A stretch of 64,000 bases of DNA from Chloroflexota bacterium. Lineage in GTDB: Bacteria > Chloroflexota > Anaerolineae > Anaerolineales > VGOW01. The notes below the pieces were generated by a model that worked only from the letters and a program-made list of their open reading frames with translations, had not been told where the DNA came from and searched no databases. The stretch spans positions 1-64,000 of the forward strand of contig VGOW01000005.1 of the NCBI GenBank assembly GCA_016875735.1. The letters run 5' to 3'. Shown one piece after another: positions 53,201 through 63,224 of this stretch. Position 1 is the first letter of the stretch. Each line of letters begins with the position of its first letter. The position numbers and the translations under genes are program-made.

Positions 53201-53418
53201 CTCGACTCAATGAACTGATCTTCGCCGACGCCAAAACTGATCTCTTCGTCACTTTCTTTTATGCCGTGTGGGAGCCCGACACCGGGCGACTGCCCAGCAC
53301 GGCAACCGGCATTCTGAATTCGATTGTGTCGGCAGTGCACGCGCACGTCGGAGTCACCGAAGCGTTCGACGATATGACAAGGGTAGCGGTGAAGCGAAAA
53401 GCGGAGAGCGAAGAGTGA
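50299..53418 (+). pseudogene. Membrane-linked multi-GAF SpoIIE-type phosphatase, multiply frameshifted
   Basis: Joining four frames gives a protein of about 1040 aa: an N-terminal membrane helix (about 7-25), several GAF domains (for example FVPLRGAHSVLGAIAIQS, MAMGGKLLGVFDVQS) and a PP2C/SpoIIE domain (VARDIQASFLPEACP, VGGDFYDF, VADVADKGVPAALFM). Shifts lie near 51750, 52390 and 52750, the last in a GC dinucleotide run; each is equivalent to losing one base. The SpoIIE domain also lacks its middle: WEPDTGRL runs almost directly into the terminal AVHAHVGVTEAFDDMT, without the AGHN and YTDG motifs. That deletion cannot be a base-call error, so the gene is probably dead. Confidence 0.75.
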
Positions 53419-53424
53419 CTCGTT

Positions 53425-53503
53425 TTCACCACAGAGATCGCAGAGAACACGGAGATGAATTGAAAAAGATTCTCTGTGGACTCCGTGTTCTCTATGGTGA
53501 ATC
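53425..53503. repeat. Dispersed palindromic repeat, CGCAGAG family
   Basis: TTCACCACAGAG...AGAGAACACGGAG pairs with CTCCGTGTTCTCTATGGTGAA. It lies between the decayed phosphatase and the dehydrogenase gene. Confidence 0.7.
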
Positions 53504-53521
53504 ACTTTGGGCGGAGGAGAG

Positions 53522-54436
53522 ATGAAAGAACAAATCGGTTTCATCGGTTTGGGCATTATGGGGCGGGGGATGGTTCGCAATTTGCTCAAGGCGGGGTTCA
53601 CGGTGCGGGTGTGGAATCGCACCGCCAGCCGGATGGACGAACTGGCCGCCGATGGCGCAATCCCCACCGGCTCCCCGGCGGAGGCCGCCTCCCACAGCGA
53701 CTTCGTCATCACTTGCGTGAGCGACACGCCTGACGTGGAGGCGGTGACGCTCGGCCCGCGCGGAATCATTCACGGCGCGCGGCCCGGCTCGCTGGTGATC
53801 GACATGAGCACCATCAGCCCGCAGGCCGCCAAAGAGATCGCGGCGAAGTTGGCGGCGAAAGGCGTGAAGATGCTCGACGCGCCGATGAGCGGCGGGAGCG
53901 AGGGCGCGGCCAAAGGCACGCTGACGATTATGGTTGGCGGCGACGCCGACGATGTGAGTCGCGCCATGCCCGCCTTCGAGGCGATGGGCAAAAAGATCAC
54001 CCACATGGGGCCGACTGGCGCGGGGCAGATGACCAAACTGGTGAATCAGATTCTGGTGGTGGGCCACGCGCTGGCGATGAGCGAGGCCCTGCTCTTCGCG
54101 CAGGCGGGCGGGCTGGATTTGGCGAAGACGGTGGAGGCGCTGGGCGCGGGGGCGGCCGGCAGTTGGATGTGGAGCAATCGCGGCCCGCAGATCATCCGCC
54201 GCGATTGGCGGCCCGGCTTCACTATTGACCTTCAGCAAAAAGATGTGCGGCTGTGCTTGCAGGCCGCCGATCAACTCGGCCTGCCGCTGGCGTTGACGAG
54301 CATGGCCTTCAATTTGTATCGCTCATTGCAGGCCGAAGGGTTGGGCGGTGAAGGCAACCACGCGCTCATCAAAGCGCTGGAGCGGCAGGCGGGGTTCGAG
54401 GTGGGGTCTCCTGAAGCCATCGCCTCGAGAAGATAG
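53522..54436 (+). CDS. 3-hydroxyisobutyrate dehydrogenase-family oxidoreductase
   Basis: The 304-aa beta-hydroxyacid dehydrogenase has the NAD(P) motif FIGLGIMGRGMVRNLLKAG (about 6-24), the substrate loop DAPMSGGSEGAAKGTLTIMVGG and the catalytic-lysine region GAGQMTKLVNQIL. Substrates in the family include 3-hydroxyisobutyrate, tartronate semialdehyde and glyoxylate. No neighbour fixes the substrate. Start ATG at 53522 follows GGAGGAGAG. Confidence 0.9.
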   Translation: MKEQIGFIGLGIMGRGMVRNLLKAGFTVRVWNRTASRMDELAADGAIPTGSPAEAASHSDFVITCVSDTPDVEAVTLGPRGIIHGARPGSLVIDMSTISPQAAKEIAAKLAAKGVKMLDAPMSGGSEGAAKGTLTIMVGGDADDVSRAMPAFEAMGKKITHMGPTGAGQMTKLVNQILVVGHALAMSEALLFAQAGGLDLAKTVEALGAGAAGSWMWSNRGPQIIRRDWRPGFTIDLQQKDVRLCLQAADQLGLPLALTSMAFNLYRSLQAEGLGGEGNHALIKALERQAGFEVGSPEAIASRR

Positions 54437-54437
54437 G

Positions 54438-54500
54438 TTGATCCGGAGAACGCAGATGAACGCGGATTTTGCGGATGAACGCCGATTCTCTTGATGATAC
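54438..54500. repeat. Dispersed repeat, GATGAACGC family
   Basis: GAGAACGCAGATGAACGCGGATTTTGCGGATGAACGCCGATTCTC contains paired GCGGAT/GATGAACGC units related to the repeat at 35524-35597. It is the first of three structured elements in the 290-nt gap 54437-54725. Confidence 0.5.
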
Positions 54501-54532
54501 GGGTTGTGCCTATCAGTTCCACCGAACGCTTT

Positions 54533-54567
54533 TGGGGAGGGGAGAAGCGCTCTCCCTCCCCCACCTG
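54533..54567. other. GC-rich hairpin
   Basis: GGGGAGGGGAGAAGCGCTCTCCCTCCCC folds into a long stem with one bulge. It lies 100 nt after the dehydrogenase stop, without a T-run, so it may protect the transcript end rather than terminate it. Confidence 0.5.
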
Positions 54568-54631
54568 TGATTTTCAGATGCGCGCAAGCGGGGCCGGGGT
54601 GGAGGCCAACGGCGCATAACTTCTAAAACCC

Positions 54632-54708
54632 TTTATCCACGAAGCACACGCAGGGCACGGAGAATGTCGGCAAATCTTCGTGTGACTTCGTGGTCTTCGT
54701 GGATAAAA
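54632..54708. repeat. Dispersed palindromic repeat, CCACGAAG family
   Basis: TTTATCCACGAAG pairs with CTTCGTGGATAAA, 50 nt apart, with inner CACGAAG and CTTCGTG units. It is another member of the intergenic palindromes. Confidence 0.65.
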
Positions 54709-54725
54709 ACTATTTCCAATAGACT

Positions 54726-55406
54726 CTATTGAAGTTTGCGTGCCTGCAAATCGGCAATGGCCTGCGGGGGCAGTTCGGCGATCTGGGCGAAGGCCGAGAG
54801 CGTGTCGGGCGTCTCCCACAGCCAGCTCACGTTGAGCCAAAAACCGGAGAGGACGGCGGAGCGATACACGCCGTCGGAGTCGGGCTTGACGATCTCCAGC
54901 GTTCCGCTCTGATTGCGCTGAAAGAACATCGCCCGTTTGCGGCGCGGGCGCGGGTCCACGATCCAGTATTCGGCCACCCCGCATTCTTGATATTCGATCA
55001 GTTTGTCGTCATAATCGCGCGCCACACTGTCGTCAGACACAACTTCGATCACCAGATCCGCTGGGCCGCTGATTCGTTTGCCGTCGGCGATGCGGGCGCG
55101 GTTGGTCTCGGCGATGAACACCACATCCGGCTCGCGGGAGGGGCCATCCGACCCACACTTCATTTCAATGGGGGCCGGGACGAGCACCCCTAATCTGAAG
55201 AACTCGACGAACAGCCCCAACAGTTTTGTCAGATAAGCAACTACTTGTTGGTGAACGATTGTCGGCGGCATGTGGTGAATGACCTCCCCATCGACCCATT
55301 CGACGAGATGCTCTTCCTGCGGCAGGGCGAGATAATCGGCGTAAGAGGTTTGCCCGGCGGGTTCGGCTGCCGGAGGCGAGTCAATCGTCAGCAGTTGCTC
55401 GGCCAT
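54726..55406 (-). CDS. Uma2-family (DUF820) restriction-endonuclease-like protein
   Basis: The 226-aa protein contains HLVEWVDGEVI, REPDVVFIAE, LVIEVVSDDSVARDYDDKLIEY and GVAEYWIVDP, which are the Uma2 signatures (PD-(D/E)xK-type fold). The family is abundant in cyanobacteria and Chloroflexota. Its biological target is unsettled; many copies lie near mobile or variable regions. Confidence 0.9.
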   Translation of the reverse strand: MAEQLLTIDSPPAAEPAGQTSYADYLALPQEEHLVEWVDGEVIHHMPPTIVHQQVVAYLTKLLGLFVEFFRLGVLVPAPIEMKCGSDGPSREPDVVFIAETNRARIADGKRISGPADLVIEVVSDDSVARDYDDKLIEYQECGVAEYWIVDPRPRRKRAMFFQRNQSGTLEIVKPDSDGVYRSAVLSGFWLNVSWLWETPDTLSAFAQIAELPPQAIADLQARKLQ

Positions 55407-55467
55407 GGCGCGCTCCTTTGGTGATGAATTTAATTATACTGCTCGCGGGCGCAGGTTGCGCTAGTGC

Positions 55468-55520
55468 AGGGGCGACCCTTGCGGTCGCCCCTGTGGGGCA
55501 ACCGCGAGGGTCGCCCCTAC
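55468..55520. repeat. Nested inverted repeat GGGGCGACC
   Basis: AGGGGCGACCCTTGC is followed by GGTCGCCCCT and, further on, by GCGAGGGTCGCCCCTAC, giving two alternative stems. This unit is of the kind seen dispersed in Chloroflexota and cyanobacteria. Confidence 0.6.
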
Positions 55521-55537
55521 AATCCATGATGTATCCC

Positions 55538-57085
<1,548 letters not shown>

Positions 57086-57093
57086 GGGCGATG

Positions 57094-57099
57094 ATTATA
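57094..57099 (-). promoter_or_regulatory. -10 box (TATAAT) of purH
   Basis: Minus-strand TATAAT lies 8 nt before the purH ATG, so the transcript would begin at or very near the start codon. Confidence 0.5.
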
Positions 57100-57136
57100 C
57101 TGCGGGGGCAACTGAGAGGAGCGCCATCATTTTGTG

Positions 57137-57196
57137 CACAGATGAACACAGATAGACACGGATTTTTATCTGTGCTCATCTGTGTGAATCCGTGTG
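57137..57196. repeat. Dispersed palindromic repeat, CACAGAT/CACGGAT family
   Basis: CACAGATGAACACAGATAGA and CACGGAT pair imperfectly with TGTGCTCATCTGTGTGAATCCGTGTG. A related unit is at 63674-63738. It fills the gap between purH and the MttB homologue. Confidence 0.65.
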
Positions 57197-57201
57197 CCAG
57201 T

Positions 57202-58707
57202 TCATCTGCGGCGTGCGCGACGGTTGGGCGCGGAAACGGGTTTCGGTTCGGGGGGCGGCGGCGCGTGGGGGAGTTCGGCGTCGGCGGCCATTCCCGATCG
57301 GATGATGCGGCGAAGTTCGGAGTCGAGAATCGGATCGGTTTCGATGGGTGTGTATGCATCGAGTCGGCGCTCCACTTCCTCTTTCGCCCGCTGTTGAAGA
57401 GTCGAACCGCCGCCCTTCAGCCAGTTCTCGCGATTGTCGCGGTCGATCACGTGGCCGGGCAGATAAAGTTCCTGCGGCCAATGTTTGAGCGTGTGCTCGG
57501 CGGTGAGCAGGTGCTTCTCTTCGAGCAGATGCCGGGCGAGATCAACGGTGGGCACGTCGTCCTTCGGGGCGAACTCGCGGACGAAGTGCAGGGCTTGCCC
57601 GCACATCTCGTCGGCGAAAATTAATTTCTCGAGGCTGAACACGAGAACGTAATCGAGCATTCCCGGCCCGGAGACGGAATTCACTCCGGCCAGCGCGGCG
57701 AGCAGTGCGCTGCCGAAAATTTCGGCTCCGGCTTGCGCGTCGAGAAACTTTCCCTCACTCAGAGCCATGTATCCCTGCGTGGGCAGGCCGAGATATTTGG
57801 CGACTTGCACGTAGGCGGTGTCGAGATGCAGGGCTTCGATGGCGGCCATCGGCGACGACGATGTTTTCATATGAAAGGCGGCGGGCGCTCCGCCGAAGAG
57901 CACGGGCGTGCCGGGTTTGATGATCTGCGCCATCGTGAGTCCGGCGAGCACATCGGCGACGTGGAACACGGTGGCCCCGACGAGGGTGACGGGGGCGATG
58001 AGGCCCATGAGGGTGACGGGCACGATCTCGACCGGGATGCCGAACTCGATGCAGTCGAGCAGATTCTGGCACGAGTCTTCGCCGTAACGGAAGAAGCCGG
58101 TGGCGGTGACGGTGAAGATGGACATGGGCCGGGCGATGAGGTCGGCTTTATCGCGGCGGAACAACTGCATCATCTCGGCCATGCGCGGGGTGCCGTGCTC
58201 GGTGAATGCGCCGGAGACGACGGGCTTGAGCGAGTTGGCGAGGCAGAGATAGAGTCGCCAGGCGTCGGAGATTTGCGGCTCGATGTCGTTGGTGGAGAAG
58301 GCGGTGGCGAGGTAGGCAATGTTTTGCAGGCCGTCGGCGAGGCGGACGTATTCGACAAAGTCGTGAGTGGTGGCCGGGCGAGTGTGGCCGGTGCGATGGT
58401 CGAGCACTTTGAGGCCGCTGGAGCCGGGGACGAAGTGCACGCGGTCGCCGCCGAGATTGGCGTGCGGCCTCCCGTTCCGATCGAAGAGGACGATCTCGTG
58501 TGGAGCAGAAGCAACGGCGGCATCCACCGTGTCGGGCGGGAGGAGGATGCGTTCGCCAGCCGAATCCAATTTCAATCCGTGATCCAGCAGTCGCGCTCGC
58601 AGAGCGGGGCCGCGCACTTCCACGCCGATCTCGGCCAAGATGCGTTTGGCTTCGGCCAGGAGGGTGGGGATCATGTCGTCGGAGATGATTTTGAGATGCG
58701 GTCTCAT
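57202..58707 (-). CDS. Third MttB-family methyltransferase, no pyrrolysine
   Basis: The 501-aa protein is a more divergent MttB-superfamily member ([20 protein letters not shown] in place of the YGNFT motif, [21 protein letters not shown] at the C-terminal part). It has no in-frame UAG. Its C-terminus is Arg/Pro-rich. The substrate and the corrinoid partner are unknown. It is alone on its strand, with a possible TATGAT box 31 nt upstream. The start MRPHLKII at 58707 is preferred over a codon 36 nt upstream. Confidence 0.88.
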   Translation of the reverse strand: MRPHLKIISDDMIPTLLAEAKRILAEIGVEVRGPALRARLLDHGLKLDSAGERILLPPDTVDAAVASAPHEIVLFDRNGRPHANLGGDRVHFVPGSSGLKVLDHRTGHTRPATTHDFVEYVRLADGLQNIAYLATAFSTNDIEPQISDAWRLYLCLANSLKPVVSGAFTEHGTPRMAEMMQLFRRDKADLIARPMSIFTVTATGFFRYGEDSCQNLLDCIEFGIPVEIVPVTLMGLIAPVTLVGATVFHVADVLAGLTMAQIIKPGTPVLFGGAPAAFHMKTSSSPMAAIEALHLDTAYVQVAKYLGLPTQGYMALSEGKFLDAQAGAEIFGSALLAALAGVNSVSGPGMLDYVLVFSLEKLIFADEMCGQALHFVREFAPKDDVPTVDLARHLLEEKHLLTAEHTLKHWPQELYLPGHVIDRDNRENWLKGGGSTLQQRAKEEVERRLDAYTPIETDPILDSELRRIIRSGMAADAELPHAPPPPEPKPVSAPNRRARRR

Positions 58708-58957
58708 GGCGGTCTCTCCCGAGTCGTTGGATAGCGCAATCATACTTGCCCGGCCTCAAAGAGCAAGGGGCGCCGCTGCCCGGAATCGGCGTGGTTTACG
58801 GAACTTTTACGCGCGGGGTGTCGGCGCCTCCCGAAATCAGAGCGTTGCGCGAGAATCACGGTTTTGCAACGGAAGACACACACATTTTTTACTGATGTCG
58901 CGTGACATTTGCAGTAAGATGTCGCCAATAAGTACGTTGGCCGTGATCCTGACTGCA

Positions 58958-59197
58958 ATGCGCACCGACTCTGTTGTTCGCCGCCTCATTGAGCACTTCC
59001 ATGACTCCTGCGCGCCCGACTCTCCGCCGCAGGCAGGGCGGCTTTACGAGTGCACTCGCTGTCAATACCGGGAGCGGGTGCCGCTGTTCGACATTGCGCC
59101 TGAAGAAGACTCAGGCGATACTCCCAAGCCTCGGCCGCAACTGCCCGAACTGCTTTGCCCCATCTGCGGCGGCCCCTTCCTTCCGGTGCGGGAATGA
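58958..59197 (+). CDS. Small zinc-ribbon protein
   Basis: The 79-aa protein has two Cys pairs, CTRCQYRE and CPICGG, about 40 residues apart, typical of a zinc ribbon. An acidic, Pro-rich middle (APEEDSGDTPKPRPQLP) separates them. An in-frame ATG at 58895 would add 21 residues. The function is unknown. It ends 14 nt before the tryptophan dioxygenase gene on the other strand. Confidence 0.55.
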   Translation: MRTDSVVRRLIEHFHDSCAPDSPPQAGRLYECTRCQYRERVPLFDIAPEEDSGDTPKPRPQLPELLCPICGGPFLPVRE

Positions 59198-59210
59198 GCC
59201 CGGCGGCGCA

Positions 59211-60038
59211 TCACAACTGAGTGCGCATCTTCCACAATTCGGGGAACAAAACGACATCGAGCATCCGGCGCAGGTATGAAACGCCCGCCGTGCCGCCGGT
59301 GCCCTGCTTAAAGCCAATGACTCGCTCGACAGTGGTAACATGCCGGAAGCGCCACTGCCGGGATAAGTCTTCGAGGTCGAGCAGCTCCTCCCCTAACTCA
59401 TACAAATCCCAATACTTCTCCGTATCGCGGTAAACAGACAGCCAAGCCTGTTCCACTGAGTCGTGCGGTGTGTAAGGCCGCGCCCAATCGCGGTCGAGAA
59501 CTTCGGGCGCGATGGCGAAGCCGCGCCGCGCCAGCAATTTGAGCGTTTCATCGTACAGCGATGGCGCGCGCAGTTCGGCCTCCAGCATCGAATACAGCTC
59601 GGGGCGATGCTCGTGGGGTTTCATCATCACTTCGCTTTTGTTGCCCAGCACAAATTCCAGCGCCCGATACTGGTATGACTGAAAGCCCGACGAGTTGCCG
59701 AGAAAGGGGCGGATGAGACTGTACTCGCTCGGCGTGAGCGTGCTGAGCACGTTCCACCCGCTGATCAATTGCTCCATCACTCGCGAGGCGCGCGCGGTCA
59801 TCTTGAATGCGGGCGCGAGGCGATCTTGCTTCACGTGCTCGCGCGCCTGCGCCAGCTCGTGCAGTGCCAGCTTGAGCCACAGCTCGCTGACGTGATGGAT
59901 GACGATGAACAGCAGTTCATTGGGGTCGGGCGAGAGCGGATGTTGCGCCGAAAGAATTTCGTCGAGATGCAGATAGTCGCCGTAGCTCATGGCTTTGCTG
60001 AAGTCGAGCTTTGCGCCGTAGTCGTGTGGCTGAGTCAT
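59211..60038 (-). CDS. kynA: Tryptophan 2,3-dioxygenase
   Basis: The 275-aa haem enzyme opens the indole ring of tryptophan to N-formylkynurenine. It shows [41 protein letters not shown] (haem/substrate region), [16 protein letters not shown] and the C-terminal [23 protein letters not shown]. It is divergently transcribed from kynU, sharing a 106-nt promoter region. No kynurenine formamidase gene is in the window. Confidence 0.95.
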   Translation of the reverse strand: MTQPHDYGAKLDFSKAMSYGDYLHLDEILSAQHPLSPDPNELLFIVIHHVSELWLKLALHELAQAREHVKQDRLAPAFKMTARASRVMEQLISGWNVLSTLTPSEYSLIRPFLGNSSGFQSYQYRALEFVLGNKSEVMMKPHEHRPELYSMLEAELRAPSLYDETLKLLARRGFAIAPEVLDRDWARPYTPHDSVEQAWLSVYRDTEKYWDLYELGEELLDLEDLSRQWRFRHVTTVERVIGFKQGTGGTAGVSYLRRMLDVVLFPELWKMRTQL

Positions 60039-60065
60039 GTCGAGTCCTCACTGTTGGGGTGTGAG

Positions 60066-60074
60066 CAGATTGTA
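60066..60074 (-). promoter_or_regulatory. Extended -10 element of kynA
   Basis: Minus-strand TGATACAAT (TGnTACAAT) lies 28-36 nt before the kynA ATG. Confidence 0.5.
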
Positions 60075-60102
60075 TCAACTTTACCCTTCGATGGGCAAAC
60101 CC

Positions 60103-60111
60103 TGATAAAAT
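60103..60111 (+). promoter_or_regulatory. Extended -10 element of kynU
   Basis: TGATAAAAT (TGnTAAAAT) lies 33 nt before the kynU ATG. It is the mirror of the kynA element, with 28 nt between the two, leaving room for one shared regulator site. Confidence 0.5.
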
Positions 60112-60144
60112 CCGGCATCACTTCGCTCGGCAAAGGATGCCCTC

Positions 60145-61407
60145 ATGCGCCTCGACAGCGATTACGCCCGTCAACTCGATTCGCAAGACCCGCTCGCCCG
60201 CTTCCGCGACGAATTTGTAATCGACGATCCGACTCTGATCTACCTCGACGGCAACTCGCTGGGCAGGCTTCCCAAACGCGCCGCCACTCGCGTGAAAGAA
60301 ACGCTCGATCATGAATGGGGCCGCCGACTCATTCGCGGCTGGGGCGAAGGCTGGTACACTGCGCCGCAAAGGGTGGGCGGCAAAATCGCGCAGATCATCG
60401 GCGCGCGCCCCGACGAAGTGGCAGTGACGGATTCCACGTCGGTCAACTTTTTCAAATTGGTGATGGCCGCGCTCGAAGCCCGGCCGGGCCGCCGCAAAAT
60501 CGTCACCGATGATCTCAACTTTCCAACGGACTTGTACCTTTTGCAGGGCGCGGCCAAGTTGGCCGGCGGCGGCTGTCGGGTGGAAGTCGTTCACTCCGCC
60601 GACGGCCTCACCGTTGCCAATGAGGCATTGGCCGAAGCCATCGACTCAGACACCGCGCTCGTCACCCTCACTCACACCGCATTCAAAAGCGGATACGTTT
60701 ACGACATGCCCGCTATCACCGAATCCGCTCACCGCGCGGGCGCGCTCGTGCTGTGGGACTTGAGCCATTCGGCGGGTGCGATGCCGCTGGCGATGAACGA
60801 ATGCAACATCGATCTCGCTGTGGGCTGCACTTACAAATATCTCAACGGCGGCCCCGGCTCGCCCGCGTTTCTTTTCGTGCGCCGCGATTTGCAGGATGGG
60901 CTTCGGAGTCCGATCTGGGGATGGTTCGGGCAGAAGGCGCAATTCGAGATGGGACTCGACTACAACCCCGCGCCGGGCATCAACCGTTTTCTTGCCGGGA
61001 CGCCGACGATGCTATCGCTGGCGGCCATCGAGCCGGGCGTCGAACTTCTTCTCGAAGCGGGCATGGATCGCCTGCGGGCCAAATCGGTGGCGCAAACCGA
61101 ATACCTCATTGCCTTGTGGGAGGCGATGCTCGAACCGCTGGGCGTGGACCTCCACTCCCCGCGCGATCCGGCACAGCGCGGCTCGCACGTGTCGCTCGGC
61201 CACCCCGAAGGTTTGCGAATCGATCTCGCGCTCATCGAAGAGATGAACGTCATCCCCGACTTCCGCTACCCCGACAACATCCGTCTCGGCGTCGCGCCCC
61301 TCTACACCACCTTCGCCGACATCCACGAAGCCGTCGCGCGCATCCGCCGCGTCATCGAAGAACGACTCTACGAGAAATACTCTGCCCATCGGCCCGAGGT
61401 CACTTGA
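60145..61407 (+). CDS. kynU: Kynureninase
   Basis: PLP enzyme cleaving kynurenine to anthranilate and alanine. The 420-aa length is typical. Motifs include IYLDGNSLGRLPKRA near the N-terminus, FPTDLYLLQGAAK, LWDLSHSAGAMPL and the PLP lysine K231 in TYKYLNGGPGSPAFLFV. It starts the plus-strand run that continues to the CoA ligase, although a palindromic repeat separates it from the monooxygenase. Confidence 0.96.
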   Translation: MRLDSDYARQLDSQDPLARFRDEFVIDDPTLIYLDGNSLGRLPKRAATRVKETLDHEWGRRLIRGWGEGWYTAPQRVGGKIAQIIGARPDEVAVTDSTSVNFFKLVMAALEARPGRRKIVTDDLNFPTDLYLLQGAAKLAGGGCRVEVVHSADGLTVANEALAEAIDSDTALVTLTHTAFKSGYVYDMPAITESAHRAGALVLWDLSHSAGAMPLAMNECNIDLAVGCTYKYLNGGPGSPAFLFVRRDLQDGLRSPIWGWFGQKAQFEMGLDYNPAPGINRFLAGTPTMLSLAAIEPGVELLLEAGMDRLRAKSVAQTEYLIALWEAMLEPLGVDLHSPRDPAQRGSHVSLGHPEGLRIDLALIEEMNVIPDFRYPDNIRLGVAPLYTTFADIHEAVARIRRVIEERLYEKYSAHRPEVT

Positions 61408-61424
61408 GATAGATTGCATGTGCT

Positions 61425-61500
61425 TTTGCCGCCGAGATCGCGGAGCGCGCAGAGGCCGCTTCTGAAAACTCTGCGGGCTCTGTGTCTCTGCGGTGAAAAT
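61425..61500. repeat. Dispersed palindromic repeat, CGCAGAG family
   Basis: TGCCGCCGAGATCGCGGAGCG is followed by an arm ending TCTGTGTCTCTGCGGTGAAA. It lies between kynU and the monooxygenase gene. Confidence 0.7.
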
Positions 61501-61535
61501 AAATCCTGATATTGCTCAAGAGAAGGAATCACTTG

Positions 61536-63083
61536 ATGAAGATCAACATCATTGGCGGCGGCCCCGCCGGACTCTATTTTTCAATCCTCATGAAGAAGCT
61601 CGATCCGTCTCACGAAATCACCGTGATCGAGCGCGACGGCCCTAACGACACCTTCGGCTGGGGCGTCGTCTTTTCCGAAACCACCCTCGACAACTTTGCC
61701 CAATACGACCGCGAGACTTACGATGAGTTCGTCAAGGCTTGCCAGATGCGAAACTATGTTGTGGTGCGGCACAAAGGCGAAACCATTCACATCGGCGGCA
61801 ACCCCATTGCCGGAGTGGCCCGGCTCCAGTGGCTGCAAATCCTTCACCGCCGCTGTGAGCAGCTCGGCGTCAATCTTCGCTTTCACACCAACATCACCAA
61901 CCCCGCCGATTACCGCGACTGCGATCTGCTTGTGGGCGCGGACGGCGCGAACAGCCTTGTTCGCAAAACCTACGAGTCGTTTTTCATGCCCTCCATCGAA
62001 GTGCGGCAGAACAAATACATTTGGCTCGGCGCCGAGCAGCCGTTCGACGGGCTAACGATGATCTTCAAACAAGCCGAGGCCGGGCTGTTCATTTCGCATT
62101 CGTACAAGTTCAGCCCGGCGCACAGCACGTTCATCATCGAATGCCCGCCCGAAACGTGGCTGAAGGCCGGGTTCGAGAAAATGTCGGACGACGAAACGTG
62201 CAGATACTTGGCTGATGTGTTTCGCGACGATCTCGGCGGGCGGCCACTGCTCGCCAACAACTTCGTGCGCTGGGTCAACTTCCCCCTCATTCGCAACCGC
62301 CGTTGGCATCACCAAAACGTTGTGCTGATGGGCGACGCCCTGCACACCGCGCACTTTTCCATCGGATCGGGCACCAAACTGGCGATGGAAGATTCGATTG
62401 CGCTGGCCGATTCGTTTTCGCGGCGCGGCACGGTGGAAGCCGCCTTGCCCAATTACCAGCGGACGCGCAAGCCGGTGGTGGATCGGTTTCAGGCGGCGGC
62501 GGTGCGCAGTCTGTCGTGGCTCGAAGACGTGAAAGATCATTTGCATCTCGATCCGATTCCCTTCACCTACAAATTGATGACGCGGAGCAAACGAGTCGGC
62601 TTCAACCGGATCCAACGGGCCGACCCGGAGTTCGCGTCCCGATACGACGAATGGCGCAAAGCCCAAGCGCAGGCGGGTCCCATTCCCGATGAGTTTCTCG
62701 ATCTGTTTCAGAAAAAGACGTTTGCGCATCTCGCCACGCTCATGCCCGACGGCACGCCGCACGTCACTTCGGTGTGGGTGGATTACGACGGCCAGCACAT
62801 CATCATCAATTCAGCGCGCGGGCGGTTGAAAGACAAGAATATGGAGCGGCGGCGGCACGTCGCCATCGAGATCACCGACCCCGACAACCCGGATCGGTTT
62901 GTGGCTGTGCGCGGGCCGGTGGTGGCGATCACCGAAGAGGGCGCGGACGCGCATCTCGATAGACTGGCGCAGAGGTATCTCGAAAAGGATAGTTACCCGC
63001 CGAGTATGCGCTTCCCCGGCGAAGTGCGCTGTCTCTACAAGATCGAGCCGAAGCACGTGACGGTGTGGAATCCGTTTGGATAA
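61536..63083 (+). CDS. Anthraniloyl-CoA-type FAD monooxygenase fused to a PPOX/F420-type flavin-binding domain
   Basis: Residues 1-378 of 515 form a class A FAD monooxygenase: MKINIIGGGPAGLYFSILMK, FGWGVVFSETTLDNF and GDALHTAHFSIGSGTKLAMEDSIAL. These match the N-terminal half of 2-aminobenzoyl-CoA monooxygenase/reductase and salicylyl-CoA 5-hydroxylase. Residues about 381-515 are a complete pyridoxamine-phosphate-oxidase-like split-barrel domain (IPDEFLDLF, FAHLATLMPDGTPHVTSVWVD, ARGRLKDKNMERRRHVAIEITD), of the group often assigned to F420 or flavin. The Old Yellow Enzyme-type reductase half is absent. The frame is unbroken across the junction. The ATG at 61536 has an AGAAGGAA ribosome-binding site. 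It presumably oxygenates 2-aminobenzoyl-CoA; the tail may supply or bind a reduced cofactor. Confidence 0.85.
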   Translation: MKINIIGGGPAGLYFSILMKKLDPSHEITVIERDGPNDTFGWGVVFSETTLDNFAQYDRETYDEFVKACQMRNYVVVRHKGETIHIGGNPIAGVARLQWLQILHRRCEQLGVNLRFHTNITNPADYRDCDLLVGADGANSLVRKTYESFFMPSIEVRQNKYIWLGAEQPFDGLTMIFKQAEAGLFISHSYKFSPAHSTFIIECPPETWLKAGFEKMSDDETCRYLADVFRDDLGGRPLLANNFVRWVNFPLIRNRRWHHQNVVLMGDALHTAHFSIGSGTKLAMEDSIALADSFSRRGTVEAALPNYQRTRKPVVDRFQAAAVRSLSWLEDVKDHLHLDPIPFTYKLMTRSKRVGFNRIQRADPEFASRYDEWRKAQAQAGPIPDEFLDLFQKKTFAHLATLMPDGTPHVTSVWVDYDGQHIIINSARGRLKDKNMERRRHVAIEITDPDNPDRFVAVRGPVVAITEEGADAHLDRLAQRYLEKDSYPPSMRFPGEVRCLYKIEPKHVTVWNPFG

Positions 63084-63110
63084 TGTAACGTGTGTTCAAG
63101 ATAAGATGTT

Positions 63111-63184
63111 TTATCGCAGAGTTCGCTGAGAACGCTGAGATTCTTTTTGTTTTCTCCGCGAACTCTGCGCGCTCGGCGGTGAAA
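63111..63184. repeat. Dispersed palindromic repeat, CGCAGAG family
   Basis: TTATCGCAGAGTTCGCTGAGAA pairs imperfectly with TTCTCCGCGAACTCTGCGCG and GGCGGTGAAA. It lies between the monooxygenase and ridA-like genes. Confidence 0.7.
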
Positions 63185-63224
63185 TGAAGCCAAGAATCAC
63201 GAACCCCCGCTGAGGTCAATGTAT

